Positions 8,686 to 18,046 of a stretch of 64,000 nucleotides of DNA are shown here, in pieces. Numbering within the stretch: position 1 is the first letter of the stretch; every line of letters starts with the position of its first letter. The stretch is from an uncultured Bacilli bacterium (GTDB taxonomy: Bacteria > Bacillota_I > Bacilli_A > RF39 > UBA660), in assembly GCA_934169415.1 (NCBI GenBank), contig CAKPNP010000001.1:33182-97181 (forward strand), written 5' to 3'. The position numbers and the translations under genes are program-made. Under the pieces are notes generated by a model that had not been told where the DNA came from, searched no databases, and saw only the letters and a list, made by a program, of their open reading frames with translations.

Positions 8686-8712
8686 AAAAATGTAGAGATT
8701 TCTACATTTTTT
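8683..8712. terminator. Bidirectional terminator
   Basis: AAAAAATGTAGA and TCTACATTTTTT form a stem with a short loop between the convergent ATP-grasp and aminotransferase genes. Confidence 0.8.
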
Positions 8713-9940
8713 CTTTTACAGTATTTATACTATTAACTAATATTTCAAGACCTTTTTTTAAATAATCATCATCTATTGTAAGTGCAGGCATTAATTTAAC
8801 AACACTATTATTTCTTCCTGCTCTTTCAAGCACTAATCCATTTTTAAAACATTCACTAACTATAGCTTTAGATAGTTTTTCATCATGAACATCTATTCCC
8901 CAAATAAGTCCTATTCCTCTTATATCGTAATCTTTAATGTTATTTGTAAGATATTCTTTTACTATTTTTTCTTTTTCTTTTACTTTTGCTTCGATATTTT
9001 CTTTTTTCATAAATTCTAATCCAGCTTTAGCAGTTATCATAGAAGGCATAAAACCTCTAAATGTACCATTATGTTCACCTGGAGACCAAATATCTAATTC
9101 TTTTTTAATTAGTGTCATAGCAAGTGGAAGTCCAATTCCACCAATTGATTTAGAAACTGTTACCATATCTGGAACTATATTAGCTCTTTCAAATGAGAAA
9201 AAGTTACCTGTTCTACAATTACCAACTTGTATTTCATCACAAATCATTAATATATCGTATTTATCACATATTTCTCTAATACCTTTTAAGAATGATTCTT
9301 CAAATACATAAACTCCACCTTCTGCTTGTACAGTTTCAAGTACTATAGCAGCAGGTAATTCAATACCAGAATGATCATCAGATAATATTGTATCTAGGTA
9401 ATTTATTACATCTAAATCTTTAAACATATAAGGAGATGGAATGTGCGTTACATTATTTAGTGGAATACCAGCACCTTTTCTAGAATCTCTATCACTAGTA
9501 AGTGAAATAGAACCTAAAGTCATACCATGGAAGCATCCCATAAGTGCAAATATATTTGTTCTTTTTTTTACTTTTCGAGCTAATTTTAAAGCTGCTTCAA
9601 TAGCGTTTGTACCAGTAGGACCAGTAAATTGGATTTTATAATTTAATCCTTTAGGTATTAATACTTCTTCTTCAAAGTATTTTATAAATTCTCTTTTTGG
9701 TTCAGCATACATATCAAGTGAATGTATTATTCCATCACTGCTTAAATATTCGATTAATTTTTCTTTTATATACGGATTATTATGTCCATAGTTTAGTGCT
9801 CCAGCTCCACAAAAGAAATCTATATATTCTTTATTGTTTGTATCAATTAAAGTTGAGCCTTTAGCGTATTTAAATTCGGTAGGAAAAGTTCTACAATAAC
9901 TTCTTACCTCTGATTCGTATAATTCATATGTTTCTTTCAT
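8702..9940 (-). CDS. Class III aminotransferase, diaminobutyrate--2-oxoglutarate aminotransferase-like
   Basis: A PLP-dependent class III transaminase, closest in appearance to EctB/DABA aminotransferases, which make L-2,4-diaminobutyrate from aspartate semialdehyde. It shows FFCGAGALNYGHN, the PLP phosphate loop FTGPTGTNAIEAALK, CFHGMTLG, CDEIQ and the Schiff-base lysine in TVSKSIGGIGLP. I chose the ATG at 9940 because GGGTGATAAA precedes it; an ATG at 9952 lies inside that site. No ectA or ectC follows, so this is not an ectoine operon. Diaminobutyrate for an envelope polymer or a peptide is one option; the exact substrate is inference. Confidence 0.75.
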   Translation of the reverse strand: MKETYELYESEVRSYCRTFPTEFKYAKGSTLIDTNNKEYIDFFCGAGALNYGHNNPYIKEKLIEYLSSDGIIHSLDMYAEPKREFIKYFEEEVLIPKGLNYKIQFTGPTGTNAIEAALKLARKVKKRTNIFALMGCFHGMTLGSISLTSDRDSRKGAGIPLNNVTHIPSPYMFKDLDVINYLDTILSDDHSGIELPAAIVLETVQAEGGVYVFEESFLKGIREICDKYDILMICDEIQVGNCRTGNFFSFERANIVPDMVTVSKSIGGIGLPLAMTLIKKELDIWSPGEHNGTFRGFMPSMITAKAGLEFMKKENIEAKVKEKEKIVKEYLTNNIKDYDIRGIGLIWGIDVHDEKLSKAIVSECFKNGLVLERAGRNNSVVKLMPALTIDDDYLKKGLEILVNSINTVKEKM

Positions 9941-10040
9941 TTTATCACCCATTAAAATTATATCATATTTTGGTAAAAAAGATTAATTTAATTGAAAAAT
10001 AATACTTTTTATAATATAATACTCTTTAGTGGTGAAGAGT

Positions 10041-10739
10041 ATGAAAATATCTATAAATAGCTTAACTTTTAAATATGATGATAATGTAATTTTTGATAAA
10101 TTAAGATTAACTATTAAAGAAAATAAGTTTACTAGTATAATTATGTCAAATTCAAAAGGTAAAACAACTCTTTCTAAAATATTATCAGGTAATATTCATA
10201 CAAATAAAGTAAGTATAGATAAAATAGCATCTACCAATCTAAAAGATAAAGTATATTTAGTTTCTAAGGAAAATGATTTTGATAGTATTATAAAAAATAT
10301 TAAATTAAACGAAAATCTAAATCAAGTATTATCTAAATTTAAATTGGATAATGTCTTAGAAATAGATGATTTAAATATGCATGAAAAAGTAACAATATCG
10401 CTAGTTAATGCATTAGTAAATAAATATGAAATAATAGTTTTAGATGATGTTTATAACTTAATTGATATAGATATATTAAAAAAATTAAAAGATATTACTG
10501 TTATAAATATAACAAGTGATATAGAATCTACTTTAATATCAAATGAAGTTATATTTATAGATAAAAAAGTTGTTTTAAAAGGCAGTAGTAAAAAAGTATT
10601 AACTTGCGAGAGTGAAATAAATGATTTAGGATTTAAATTACCTTTTATAATAGAATTATCTAATAGATTAAAATTTTATGATTTAATAGATAAAGATTAT
10701 TATGATATGAAATTGTTGGTGGATGAATTATGGAAATAG
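10041..10739 (+). CDS. Degenerate ECF-transporter ATPase (EcfA1 position)
   Basis: By position (before ecfA2 and truA) this is the EcfA1 ATPase of an energy-coupling-factor vitamin transporter, but key motifs have decayed. The Walker A loop reads SNSKGKTTL, keeping GKT but lacking the leading glycines. No LSGGQ signature is visible (the region reads NMHEKVTISL). Walker B is IIVLDDV with Asp in place of the catalytic Glu, and no switch histidine is seen. At 232 residues it is short for the family. ATG 10041 follows GGTGAAG. It overlaps ecfA2 by 10 bases. It may still form a heterodimer with ecfA2 as a non-hydrolysing half. Confidence 0.65.
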   Translation: MKISINSLTFKYDDNVIFDKLRLTIKENKFTSIIMSNSKGKTTLSKILSGNIHTNKVSIDKIASTNLKDKVYLVSKENDFDSIIKNIKLNENLNQVLSKFKLDNVLEIDDLNMHEKVTISLVNALVNKYEIIVLDDVYNLIDIDILKKLKDITVINITSDIESTLISNEVIFIDKKVVLKGSSKKVLTCESEINDLGFKLPFIIELSNRLKFYDLIDKDYYDMKLLVDELWK

Positions 10740-11533
10740 AATTAGAAAATTTAAATTTAATTTATACTGATAATGCAACTTATATTAAGCCTATTTTATC
10801 TGATATAAATATTAGTATTAAACCAGGTAAAATTAATGTATTAGTAGGTACTTATAAAAGTGGTAAGACTACTATATTAAAATTAATAAGTGGTCTTATA
10901 CTGCCAACTAGTGGCAAAATAAACATTAAAAACACAGAATTTCCATATGAAAAAATGGGTCTTATTTATAGTGAGAATGAATTCATTTTTAAAACTGTTT
11001 ATGAGGAATTAAGTTATGCTATAAAACATTTAAATAAAAAAGTAACAGATATTCATAAGCATGTAATCTCTTCTTTAAATATGGTAGGATTAAATGAGAA
11101 TTATTTAAATAGAAAAATTACTACATTAAGTGATTCTGAAAGAATTAAAATATCATTAGCTTTAGTTCTTGGAATAAATTCTAAAATTATTTTAATTGAT
11201 GAAATAGATACTATATTAGATCCTAAATCATTAAATGAAATAATTAAATTATTAAATTTATTAAAAAAAAGATATAATAAAACTATTGTTATAAGTACTA
11301 GAAATACTTCTTTAGCGCATATGATAGCTGATAATGTTATATTGTTAAATGATGGTAAAATAGTAGAATCAGGTAATAAATATGATATTTTTACTAAAGA
11401 TTTATCTAAATATGGATTAAAAAATCCTAATATAATAGAATTTGAAAATATGGCTAGAAAAAAAGGTGTAAGATTACTTTATAGAGATGAAATAAATGAT
11501 TTAATGAAAGATATATATAGATATTGTAGGTGA
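10730..11533 (+). CDS. ECF-transporter ATPase EcfA2-like
   Basis: ABC ATPase of the energy-coupling-factor type. Walker A is intact (GTYKSGKTTILKLISG, about residues 39-54), the Q-loop region is weak, and the signature reads TLSDSERIKIS instead of LSGGQ. Walker B with catalytic Glu is good (IILIDEID), and the D-loop LDPKS is present. The switch position reads VISTRN, lacking the usual histidine. It ends 4 bases before truA, exactly where EcfT is normally encoded, so the transmembrane coupling subunit is missing here. Either EcfT lies elsewhere or the complex has been repurposed. Confidence 0.75.
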   Translation: MEIELENLNLIYTDNATYIKPILSDINISIKPGKINVLVGTYKSGKTTILKLISGLILPTSGKINIKNTEFPYEKMGLIYSENEFIFKTVYEELSYAIKHLNKKVTDIHKHVISSLNMVGLNENYLNRKITTLSDSERIKISLALVLGINSKIILIDEIDTILDPKSLNEIIKLLNLLKKRYNKTIVISTRNTSLAHMIADNVILLNDGKIVESGNKYDIFTKDLSKYGLKNPNIIEFENMARKKGVRLLYRDEINDLMKDIYRYCR

Positions 11534-11537
11534 TTAT

Positions 11538-12269
11538 ATGAGGTATCTTATAACATTTAGTTATGATGGTTCTAAGTTTAATGGATATCAAAAGCAGCCA
11601 AATACTAAAACAGTACAACAAGAAATAGAAAATGCTTTAAAAAAAATAAACTCAAATAATGAAGTTAAAATATATGCATCAGGTAGAACTGATGCACTCG
11701 TTCATGCTTATAATCAAAAAGCCCATTTTGATTTAAATATAAATATTAGTCCGGAAAAGTTAAAAAAATCACTAAATAGTTTGATTAGTGATTATATATA
11801 TATTAAAAGTGTAGAAGAAGTAAGTAGTGATTTTCATGCAAGATTTAGTGTGAAATCAAAGGAATATATGTATATAATTAATATGGGTGAATATAATCCT
11901 ATAGAAAAAGATTATGTATATCAATATAATAAAAATTTGGATACTAAGGCTATTAATGAAGCTATAAAATACTTTATAGGCACACATGATTTTAGAGCAT
12001 TTACTAAAGTAGAATTAGAAAAAGATTTTGTAAGGACTATAATAGATGCTAAAGTAAAACTTGAAGACAGTAAAATTATAATATCATTTATTGGTACTGG
12101 TTTTTTAAGATATCAAGTAAGAAATATGGTTGGCTTACTTATAGAGGTAGGTTCACATAAGAAAAATGTAGAAGATGTTGTTAAAATATTAGAACTAAGA
12201 AATAGAACTAATTATACTCTAACTGCTAAGGGCTGTGGTTTATATTTGGTTGATGTATTATATAAATAA
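11538..12269 (+). CDS. truA: tRNA pseudouridine(38-40) synthase TruA
   Basis: TruA converts uridines 38-40 of the anticodon arm to pseudouridine. The 243-residue protein has the N-terminal SYDGSKFNGYQKQPNTKTVQ, the catalytic Asp in ASGRTDALVHA (about residue 53), the ARFSVKSKEYMYI strand and the RYQVRNMVG motif near the C-terminus. GTAGGTGATTAT sets the ATG. The order ecfA-truA-rplM-rpsI is that of most Bacilli, here interrupted by a small convergent regulator. A bidirectional terminator follows. Confidence 0.95.
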   Translation: MRYLITFSYDGSKFNGYQKQPNTKTVQQEIENALKKINSNNEVKIYASGRTDALVHAYNQKAHFDLNINISPEKLKKSLNSLISDYIYIKSVEEVSSDFHARFSVKSKEYMYIINMGEYNPIEKDYVYQYNKNLDTKAINEAIKYFIGTHDFRAFTKVELEKDFVRTIIDAKVKLEDSKIIISFIGTGFLRYQVRNMVGLLIEVGSHKKNVEDVVKILELRNRTNYTLTAKGCGLYLVDVLYK

Positions 12270-12298
12270 AAAGTTGAATTAATCTTCAACTTTTTAAA
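12267..12298. terminator. Bidirectional terminator after truA
   Basis: AAAAAGTTGAA and TTCAACTTTTT pair around TTAATC, with T-runs on both strands between truA and the convergent regulator. Confidence 0.8.
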
Positions 12299-12530
12299 AA
12301 TCTTTTCTTTGGACTTTTTCAACTGAATATTCTTTTTTAGTTTCTTTATTTCTAAAAACTACTTCAAATCCACATAGTTCAGCAATTTCTTCGATCATTT
12401 TAAAATCAGGGTTACTGTACTGTGTCTCATATCCAGAAAGTGTTGTTTGAGCTATATTTAACTCTTTAGCAAGTTCAGTTTGTCTAAATCCTTTTTCAGT
12501 TCTCATAAATCTTAACATTTTTCCTATCAT
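12294..12530 (-). CDS. Small XRE-family regulator
   Basis: A 78-residue single-domain DNA-binding protein. Residues about 5-60 form a Cro/C1-type helix-turn-helix with the recognition region TELAKELNIAQTTLSGYET. The tail (FEVVFRNKETKKEYSVEKVQRKDF) is charged and probably not folded into a sensor. AAAGGTGG precedes the ATG at 12530, and a TATAAT box lies on the minus strand at 12548-12553. It stands alone between truA and rplM; no cognate toxin or partner gene is adjacent. Target genes are unknown. Confidence 0.8.
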   Translation of the reverse strand: MIGKMLRFMRTEKGFRQTELAKELNIAQTTLSGYETQYSNPDFKMIEEIAELCGFEVVFRNKETKKEYSVEKVQRKDF

Positions 12531-12793
12531 ACTACCACCTTTTGTAAATTATATCGTTTTCTATTAGAAAATTATTTAAATAGCGGGAATATCGTTACAA
12601 TATATTTTTTCCCTTATTTTACAAAGATATTTAAGAAAATATCTAGAATTTGCAAATAGTATTTTATTAAATATGATACGTAATATTTTATGTCTACATT
12701 TTGTGTTTAAATAATATATTTGCACACTATTATTTATGGACTAAATTTAAAAAAATATAATTGAAATTTTTATTAAATATTATTTAAATTTGG
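12531..12793. other. Intergenic region between divergent small regulator and rplM
   Basis: This 263-base AT-rich stretch has no ORF with a ribosome-binding site. Apart from the minus-strand TATAAT (12548-12553), I see only a short GC-richer patch (AGCGGGAATATCG, 12582-12594) and no stable hairpin. Confidence 0.4.
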
Positions 12794-12822
12794 TTGACAA
12801 ACCAGCGTTTTTCTAGTACAAT
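12794..12822 (+). promoter_or_regulatory. Strong sigma-A promoter of rplM-rpsI
   Basis: Consensus TTGACA (12794-12799), a 17-base spacer and TACAAT (12817-12822). Confidence 0.8.
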
Positions 12823-12900
12823 CATTATTGGTACATTTAATTAATTCCCGCACTGAATGAATCTTGGGACAATTCATTCATTGATAGAAAGGAAAACAAT
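12823..12900 (+). promoter_or_regulatory. Candidate ribosomal-protein L13 leader
   Basis: The untranslated leader of rplM contains a perfect 9-bp stem, TGAATGAAT (12854-12862) with ATTCATTCA (12872-12880), and a purine-rich CTTGGGACA loop. The ribosome-binding site AAAGGAAAA follows directly. Autoregulatory L13 leaders are known in this position in Firmicutes. I cannot run a covariance model, so membership of that RNA family is inference. Confidence 0.5.
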
Positions 12901-13329
12901 ATGAAAAATTCATACATGCAAACTAAAGAGAATGTTGAAAGAAACTGGTATGTAATTGATGCAGAAGGAATGAGTTTAGGTCGCCTAGCTGCTAAAGTTG
13001 CAACAGTATTACGTGGTAAGAATAAACCTACATTTACACCACACATTGATTGTGGAGACTATGTTATAGTTGTTAATGCTTCAAAAGTTAATTTAACTGG
13101 TAAAAAATTAGACGATAAAATATACTATAATCACAGCGGATACACTGGTGGTTTAAGAGAAAGAACTGCTCGTGTTATGAGAGATGAATATCCTGTTGAA
13201 ATGATTGAAAGAGCTGTTAAAGGAATGCTTCCAAATGGAAGATTAGGAAGACAAATGTATAAAAAATTATTTGTTTATGCAAATGAAACTCATCCACACG
13301 CTGCTCAACAACCAAAGGAAATGAAATAG
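12901..13329 (+). CDS. rplM: 50S ribosomal protein L13
   Basis: L13 is an early assembly protein of the large subunit. The 142-residue product contains [20 protein letters not shown], the [13 protein letters not shown] strand, NHSGYTGGL and the [15 protein letters not shown] end, all typical. AGAAAGGAAA precedes the ATG after a structured leader that may mediate autoregulation. rpsI follows 9 bases later in the universal rplM-rpsI pair. Confidence 0.97.
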   Translation: MKNSYMQTKENVERNWYVIDAEGMSLGRLAAKVATVLRGKNKPTFTPHIDCGDYVIVVNASKVNLTGKKLDDKIYYNHSGYTGGLRERTARVMRDEYPVEMIERAVKGMLPNGRLGRQMYKKLFVYANETHPHAAQQPKEMK

Positions 13330-13338
13330 GGAGGTACT

Positions 13339-13749
13339 ATGGCAAAAGTATTTATTGGAACTGGTAGAAGAAAATCTTCTGTAGCTCAAGTTAAAATGAC
13401 TTCAGGAACTGGTAAAATTACAGTTAATGGACGTGATGTAAGAGATTTCTTCCCTTATGAAACTAACGTTATGGATTTAATGCAACCATTAGTTGCAACA
13501 GGTAATGAAACTACATTCGATATTGACGTTAAAGTTAATGGTGGTGGATTTACAGGACAAACAGGAGCTATCAGATTAGGTATAACAAGAGCTTTATTAG
13601 AATATGATGCTCCAAATGTAGATAGTGAAAATAGTTATCGTAAAATTTTAAAAAGAGCAGGTTTTGTAACTCGTGATTCAAGAAGCAAAGAACGTAAAAA
13701 ACCAGGTTTAAAAGCTGCACGTCGTGCACCACAATTCTCAAAAAGATAG
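13339..13749 (+). CDS. rpsI: 30S ribosomal protein S9
   Basis: S9 lies in the 30S head, and its C-terminal tail reaches the P-site tRNA. The 136-residue protein has the N-terminal [14 protein letters not shown], the [15 protein letters not shown] core and the conserved end FSKR, whose last arginine contacts tRNA. GGGAGG precedes the ATG. It forms an operon with rplM and is followed by a hairpin terminator. Confidence 0.97.
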   Translation: MAKVFIGTGRRKSSVAQVKMTSGTGKITVNGRDVRDFFPYETNVMDLMQPLVATGNETTFDIDVKVNGGGFTGQTGAIRLGITRALLEYDAPNVDSENSYRKILKRAGFVTRDSRSKERKKPGLKAARRAPQFSKR

Positions 13750-13775
13750 GCCAATATTTTGGCTTATTTTTTATT
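13749..13775 (+). terminator. Terminator of rplM-rpsI
   Basis: GCCAA (13750-13754) pairs with TTGGC (13759-13763) over TATT, followed by a T-rich run. Confidence 0.65.
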
Positions 13776-13802
13776 GTATTTAAACTTTATTTATAGTATA
13801 AT
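13774..13802 (+). promoter_or_regulatory. Promoter of the phosphoketolase gene
   Basis: TTGTAT (13774-13779), 17 bases, TATAAT (13797-13802), then 27 bases to the start codon. Confidence 0.65.
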
Positions 13803-13829
13803 TGTATAAGAATAAAGGTAGGGGAAAAT

Positions 13830-16172
13830 ATGACATTAACAAAAGAAGAATTATATAATATAGATGCTTATTTTAGAGCTGCAAACTATTTATCAGTGGG
13901 TCAATTGTATTTACTTGATAATCCACTTTTAACACGTCCTTTAGAATTAAGTGATATAAAACCTAATGTAGTAGGTCACTGGGGAACTGTACCTGGACAA
14001 AATTTTATTTATGTACATTTAAATAGAGTTATAAAAAAATATGATTTAAATATGATATATATATCAGGCCCTGGTCATGGTGGTAATGCTATAGTTGCTA
14101 ATACATACTTAGAGGGAAGTTATACTGAAATTTATCCTAATATTACGAAAGATAAAGAAGGAATGAAAAAATTATTTAAACAATTTTCTTTTCCAGGTGG
14201 TATATCAAGTCATGTAGCACCTGAAACACCAGGCTCAATAAATGAAGGTGGAGAATTAGGATATAGCTTGTCTCATGCTTTTGGTGCTGTACTTGATAAT
14301 CCTGATTTAATAGCTGCGTGTGTTGTTGGTGATGGTGAAGCTGAAACAGGTCCTTTAGCAACTTCTTGGAATATTAATAAGTTTATAAATCCAAAGACTG
14401 ATGGAATAGTTTTACCAATATTACATTTAAATGGATTTAAAATTGCTAATCCTACTATATTATCACGTATATCACGTCCAGAACTTGATTGTTTGTTAAA
14501 AGGATATGGATGGATGCCTTATTATGTAGAAGGAACAGATCCACTTACTATGCATGAGGTAATGGCCTCAACTTTAGATAAAGTTATAGAATCAATTAAT
14601 GAAATAAAAGAAGAAGCTAAAAATGGTAAATATACAAGAAAATTATTTCCTATGATAGTTTTAAGAACTCCAAAAGGTTGGACAGGCCCAAAAGAAATAG
14701 ACAGAAAACAAATAGAAGGAAGTTTTAGATCCCATCAAGTTCCAGTTGTAGTAAATAAAGATAATTTAGATAATCTAGCTATATTAGAAAATTGGATGAA
14801 AAGTTATAAACCAGAAGAATTATTTGATAGCAAAGGGCATTTAAAAGAAGAAATTCAATCACTTGCTCCAGAATTATCTAAGACTATGGGATTAAATAAA
14901 CATGCTAATGGTGGAATTTTACTTAAAGAATTAAGATTACCAGATTTTAGAGAATATGCAGTTGATGTTAAAAGAGGAGAAACTGTATGTCAAGATATGA
15001 TGGAACTTGGAAGATATATTAAAGCAGTTATAGAATTAAATGAAGACTCTAAAAATTTTAGAATATTTGGTCCTGATGAAGCTTTATCAAACAGATTAAA
15101 TCATGTATTTGAAGCCACTAATAGAAAATGGGATTTACCAATAACAGAAAATGATGAATATTTATCTAATGATGGTAGAGTATTAGATTCAATTTTATCT
15201 GAACATTTATGTGAAGGAGCTTTGGAAGGTTATTTATTAACAGGACGTCATGGATTTATGCACAGCTATGAAGCTTTTGTAAGGATTGTTGATTCTATGG
15301 CAAGTCAACATGCTAAATGGCTAAAGGTTACTAAAAATTTACCATGGCGTAGACCTATATCAAGTTTAAATTATTTGTTATCAAGTCATATATGGCAACA
15401 AGATCATAATGGATATACACATCAAGATCCTGGATTTTTAAATCATTTAGTTACTAAAAAAGCAGATATAACACGTATATATTTACCTCCTGATGCTAAC
15501 TGCTTAATATCATGTTTTAATCACTGTATAAAGACAAAAAACTATATAAATGTTATAGTGGCTTCTAAACATCCTAGACAACAATGGTTAACTATGGATG
15601 AGGCTATAATTCACTGTACTAAAGGAATTGGAATTTGGTCATGGGCAGGAACAGAAGATGAAAATGAACCAGATGTTGTACTTGCTTGTTGTGGTGACAC
15701 TCCAACATTAGAAACACTTGCAGCATCTAAAATACTTAAAGAAAATTATCCTGATTTAAAAATAAGAGTTGTAAATGTAGTGGATTTAATGAAGCTACAG
15801 TCTAATTATGAACATCCACATGGCTTAACAGATGAAGAGTACAATAAAATATTTACTAAAGATAAACCTATTATTTTTGCATTCCATGGGTATGCTAATT
15901 TAATACATCAGTTAACATATAAAAGATGTAATAAAAATTTACACGTTCATGGTTATATAGAAGAGGGTACTATTACAACTCCATTTGATATGAGAGTTCA
16001 AAATGAATTAGATAGATTTCATTTAGTTATGGATGTTTTAAAATATACAGATAAATTAAAAGATTGTTCTTCTAAATTATATCAAGAATGTATGGATAAA
16101 TTAGTTATGCATAAAGAATATATTAAAGAGTATGGTACGGATTTAGAAGAAATAAGAAATTGGAAATGGTAA
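13830..16172 (+). CDS. xfp: Phosphoketolase (xylulose 5-phosphate/fructose 6-phosphate)
   Basis: A thiamine-diphosphate enzyme that splits xylulose 5-phosphate (and often fructose 6-phosphate) with phosphate into acetyl phosphate and a shorter sugar phosphate. It is the key step of heterolactic fermentation. The 780-residue length is normal. Visible signatures are [20 protein letters not shown], the TPP-binding [16 protein letters not shown], and the central SFRSHQVP and [13 protein letters not shown] motifs. It has its own promoter and terminator. Lactate dehydrogenase lies directly downstream, consistent with a fermentative pathway to lactate plus acetate or ethanol. Confidence 0.97.
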   Translation: MTLTKEELYNIDAYFRAANYLSVGQLYLLDNPLLTRPLELSDIKPNVVGHWGTVPGQNFIYVHLNRVIKKYDLNMIYISGPGHGGNAIVANTYLEGSYTEIYPNITKDKEGMKKLFKQFSFPGGISSHVAPETPGSINEGGELGYSLSHAFGAVLDNPDLIAACVVGDGEAETGPLATSWNINKFINPKTDGIVLPILHLNGFKIANPTILSRISRPELDCLLKGYGWMPYYVEGTDPLTMHEVMASTLDKVIESINEIKEEAKNGKYTRKLFPMIVLRTPKGWTGPKEIDRKQIEGSFRSHQVPVVVNKDNLDNLAILENWMKSYKPEELFDSKGHLKEEIQSLAPELSKTMGLNKHANGGILLKELRLPDFREYAVDVKRGETVCQDMMELGRYIKAVIELNEDSKNFRIFGPDEALSNRLNHVFEATNRKWDLPITENDEYLSNDGRVLDSILSEHLCEGALEGYLLTGRHGFMHSYEAFVRIVDSMASQHAKWLKVTKNLPWRRPISSLNYLLSSHIWQQDHNGYTHQDPGFLNHLVTKKADITRIYLPPDANCLISCFNHCIKTKNYINVIVASKHPRQQWLTMDEAIIHCTKGIGIWSWAGTEDENEPDVVLACCGDTPTLETLAASKILKENYPDLKIRVVNVVDLMKLQSNYEHPHGLTDEEYNKIFTKDKPIIFAFHGYANLIHQLTYKRCNKNLHVHGYIEEGTITTPFDMRVQNELDRFHLVMDVLKYTDKLKDCSSKLYQECMDKLVMHKEYIKEYGTDLEEIRNWKW

Positions 16173-16180
16173 TAATATAT

Positions 16181-16205
16181 AGACTATTGATGTAATAGTC
16201 TTTTT
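16181..16205 (+). terminator. Terminator of phosphoketolase
   Basis: AGACTATT (16181-16188) and AATAGTCT (16194-16201) pair over GATGT, followed by T residues. Confidence 0.8.
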
Positions 16206-16230
16206 ATTATTTTAATTTAGTTTATAAATC

Positions 16231-16259
16231 TTACTTTTTTTATTTATTTTTGATATAAT
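16231..16259 (+). promoter_or_regulatory. Promoter of ldh
   Basis: TTACTT (16231-16236), 17 bases, TATAAT (16254-16259), then 16 bases to the ATG. Confidence 0.6.
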
Positions 16260-16275
16260 TAAAAGGGTGATATAT

Positions 16276-17178
16276 ATGAATAAAGTTGTAATAATAGGCT
16301 GTGGAAATGTAGGTATGAGTTATGCTTATGCATTATTAAATCAATCTACATCAGTAAATGAATTAGTATTAATTGATTTAAATCAAGAAAGAATAATAGG
16401 AGAGGCTATGGATTTAAATCATTGTCTTGCTTTTGCTCCTTCTAAAATAGATATAAAAGCAGGAAATTATAGTGATTGTAAGGATGCTAAGATAGTAGTA
16501 ATAGCAGCAGGTGCTAATCAAAATCCGGGTGAAACAAGAATGGATTTAATAAATAAAAATTCTAAAATATTTAAATCTATTGTAGAAAGTGTTATGGAAA
16601 GTGGTTTTAATGGAATATTTTTAGTAGCAACTAATCCACTTGATGTTATGACATATTTAACTTATAAATATTCTAAATTAGATTCAAGTAGAGTAATAGG
16701 TTCTGGAACTAGTTTAGATACTTCTAGATTAAGATATATATTAGGTGAGAAATTGAGTATGAATCCTAAAAATATGCATGCATATGTAATTGGTGAACAC
16801 GGAGATTCTGAATTTGTTTTATGGAGTAAAGCTTTAGTAGGAACAGAAAATATAAATAAGTTTATTAGTACAGAAGAAATGTCTAGTATTGAATATGATG
16901 TAAGAAATGCGGCCTATGAAATTATTAATAGAAAAGGTGCTACATACTATGGTATTGGTATGTGTTTAGTAAGAATTACAAATGCAATTTTAAATAACGA
17001 AAATAGTATTATAACTGTATCAAGCTATGATAAAGATAATGATATTTATATTGGACTTCCAACAGTTATTAATAGTAATGGTGCTACAAAAATGTATATT
17101 GAATTAAATAAAGATGAAACTATTAAATTACAAAATTCAGTTGATGTTATTAAGAAAGCTATAAATAATTTAAAGTAG
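16276..17178 (+). CDS. ldh: L-lactate dehydrogenase
   Basis: Reduces pyruvate to L-lactate with NADH, regenerating NAD in fermentation. Seen are the Rossmann loop IIGCGNVGMSYA (residues 6-17), the substrate-loop Arg in GETRMDL, VATNPLDVMTYL, and the catalytic His in VIGEHGDSEF. An Arg before the substrate loop (ETR) with no Met-for-Gln change argues for lactate rather than malate as product, but the families are close. The start is ATG 16276; GTG 16267 lies in the GGGTGA ribosome-binding site. A methyltransferase gene follows after 7 bases. Confidence 0.9.
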   Translation: MNKVVIIGCGNVGMSYAYALLNQSTSVNELVLIDLNQERIIGEAMDLNHCLAFAPSKIDIKAGNYSDCKDAKIVVIAAGANQNPGETRMDLINKNSKIFKSIVESVMESGFNGIFLVATNPLDVMTYLTYKYSKLDSSRVIGSGTSLDTSRLRYILGEKLSMNPKNMHAYVIGEHGDSEFVLWSKALVGTENINKFISTEEMSSIEYDVRNAAYEIINRKGATYYGIGMCLVRITNAILNNENSIITVSSYDKDNDIYIGLPTVINSNGATKMYIELNKDETIKLQNSVDVIKKAINNLK

Positions 17179-17185
17179 GTGAATT

Positions 17186-18046
17186 ATGAATTTAAGTGAT
17201 GAATGGAAAGATTATGAATGTATTTCAGCGGGAAATGGTGAAAAATTAGAACGTTGGGGTAGTGTAATATTACGTAGACCAGATCCACAAGCTATGTGGA
17301 TTATAAAAAATAGTGATTTATGGAATAATCCTGATGCTTATTATCACCGTTCTAATAAAGGTGGTGGATATTGGGATTTTTATAAAAAGGTTCCTGAGTA
17401 TTGGACTATAAATTATAAAAATTTAAAATTTAAAGTAAGTCCTACTAATTTTAAACATACAGGTATATTTCCAGAACAAGCAACTAATTGGGATTTTTCT
17501 ATGAATAAAATTAAGACTGCTAATAGAAATATTAAAGTACTTAATTTGTTTGCCTATACTGGTGCTGCTACAATGGCTGCAGCATCTGCAGGTGCTAGTG
17601 TCGTACAAGTTGATGCATCTAAAGGCATGACTGAATGGGCTAAAGAAAATATGCATTTATGTGGCCTAGATAATGCCAATATAAGATTTATTGTAGATGA
17701 TTGTATGAAATTTGTTCAAAGAGAATATAGACGTGGTAATAAATATGATGTAATTATTATGGATCCACCTTCTTATGGAAGAGGTCCAAATGGAGAAATG
17801 TGGAAATTTGAACATAATCTAGATAATTTAATCAAAGAATGCTTAAAAATATTAAGTGATGAACCATTATTTTTCTTAATAAATTCATATACAACTGGAA
17901 TATCAAGTACAGTATTATATAATATTCTTAAAACATCTATGGAAAAATATAAAGGACATGTTACTTCTGGAGAATTAGGTCTTCCAATAACTGATAATAA
18001 TTTAGTTTTACCATGTGGAATATATGGAAGGTGGGAATGTGATTAA
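17186..18046 (+). CDS. Class I SAM-dependent methyltransferase, RlmI/RlmK-like
   Basis: A Rossmann-fold methyltransferase resembling 23S rRNA (cytosine/guanine) methyltransferases. Motif I is VLNLFAYTGAATMAAASAGA (about residues 112-131), followed by QVDASKGMTEWAKEN and the catalytic-loop MDPPSYGRGPNGEMW. There is no N-terminal PUA domain, so the specific RlmI label would be too precise. It is 7 bases after ldh and overlaps by 8 bases an RluA-type pseudouridine synthase. That neighbour makes an RNA substrate likely, which is inference. Confidence 0.85.
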   Translation: MNLSDEWKDYECISAGNGEKLERWGSVILRRPDPQAMWIIKNSDLWNNPDAYYHRSNKGGGYWDFYKKVPEYWTINYKNLKFKVSPTNFKHTGIFPEQATNWDFSMNKIKTANRNIKVLNLFAYTGAATMAAASAGASVVQVDASKGMTEWAKENMHLCGLDNANIRFIVDDCMKFVQREYRRGNKYDVIIMDPPSYGRGPNGEMWKFEHNLDNLIKECLKILSDEPLFFLINSYTTGISSTVLYNILKTSMEKYKGHVTSGELGLPITDNNLVLPCGIYGRWECD

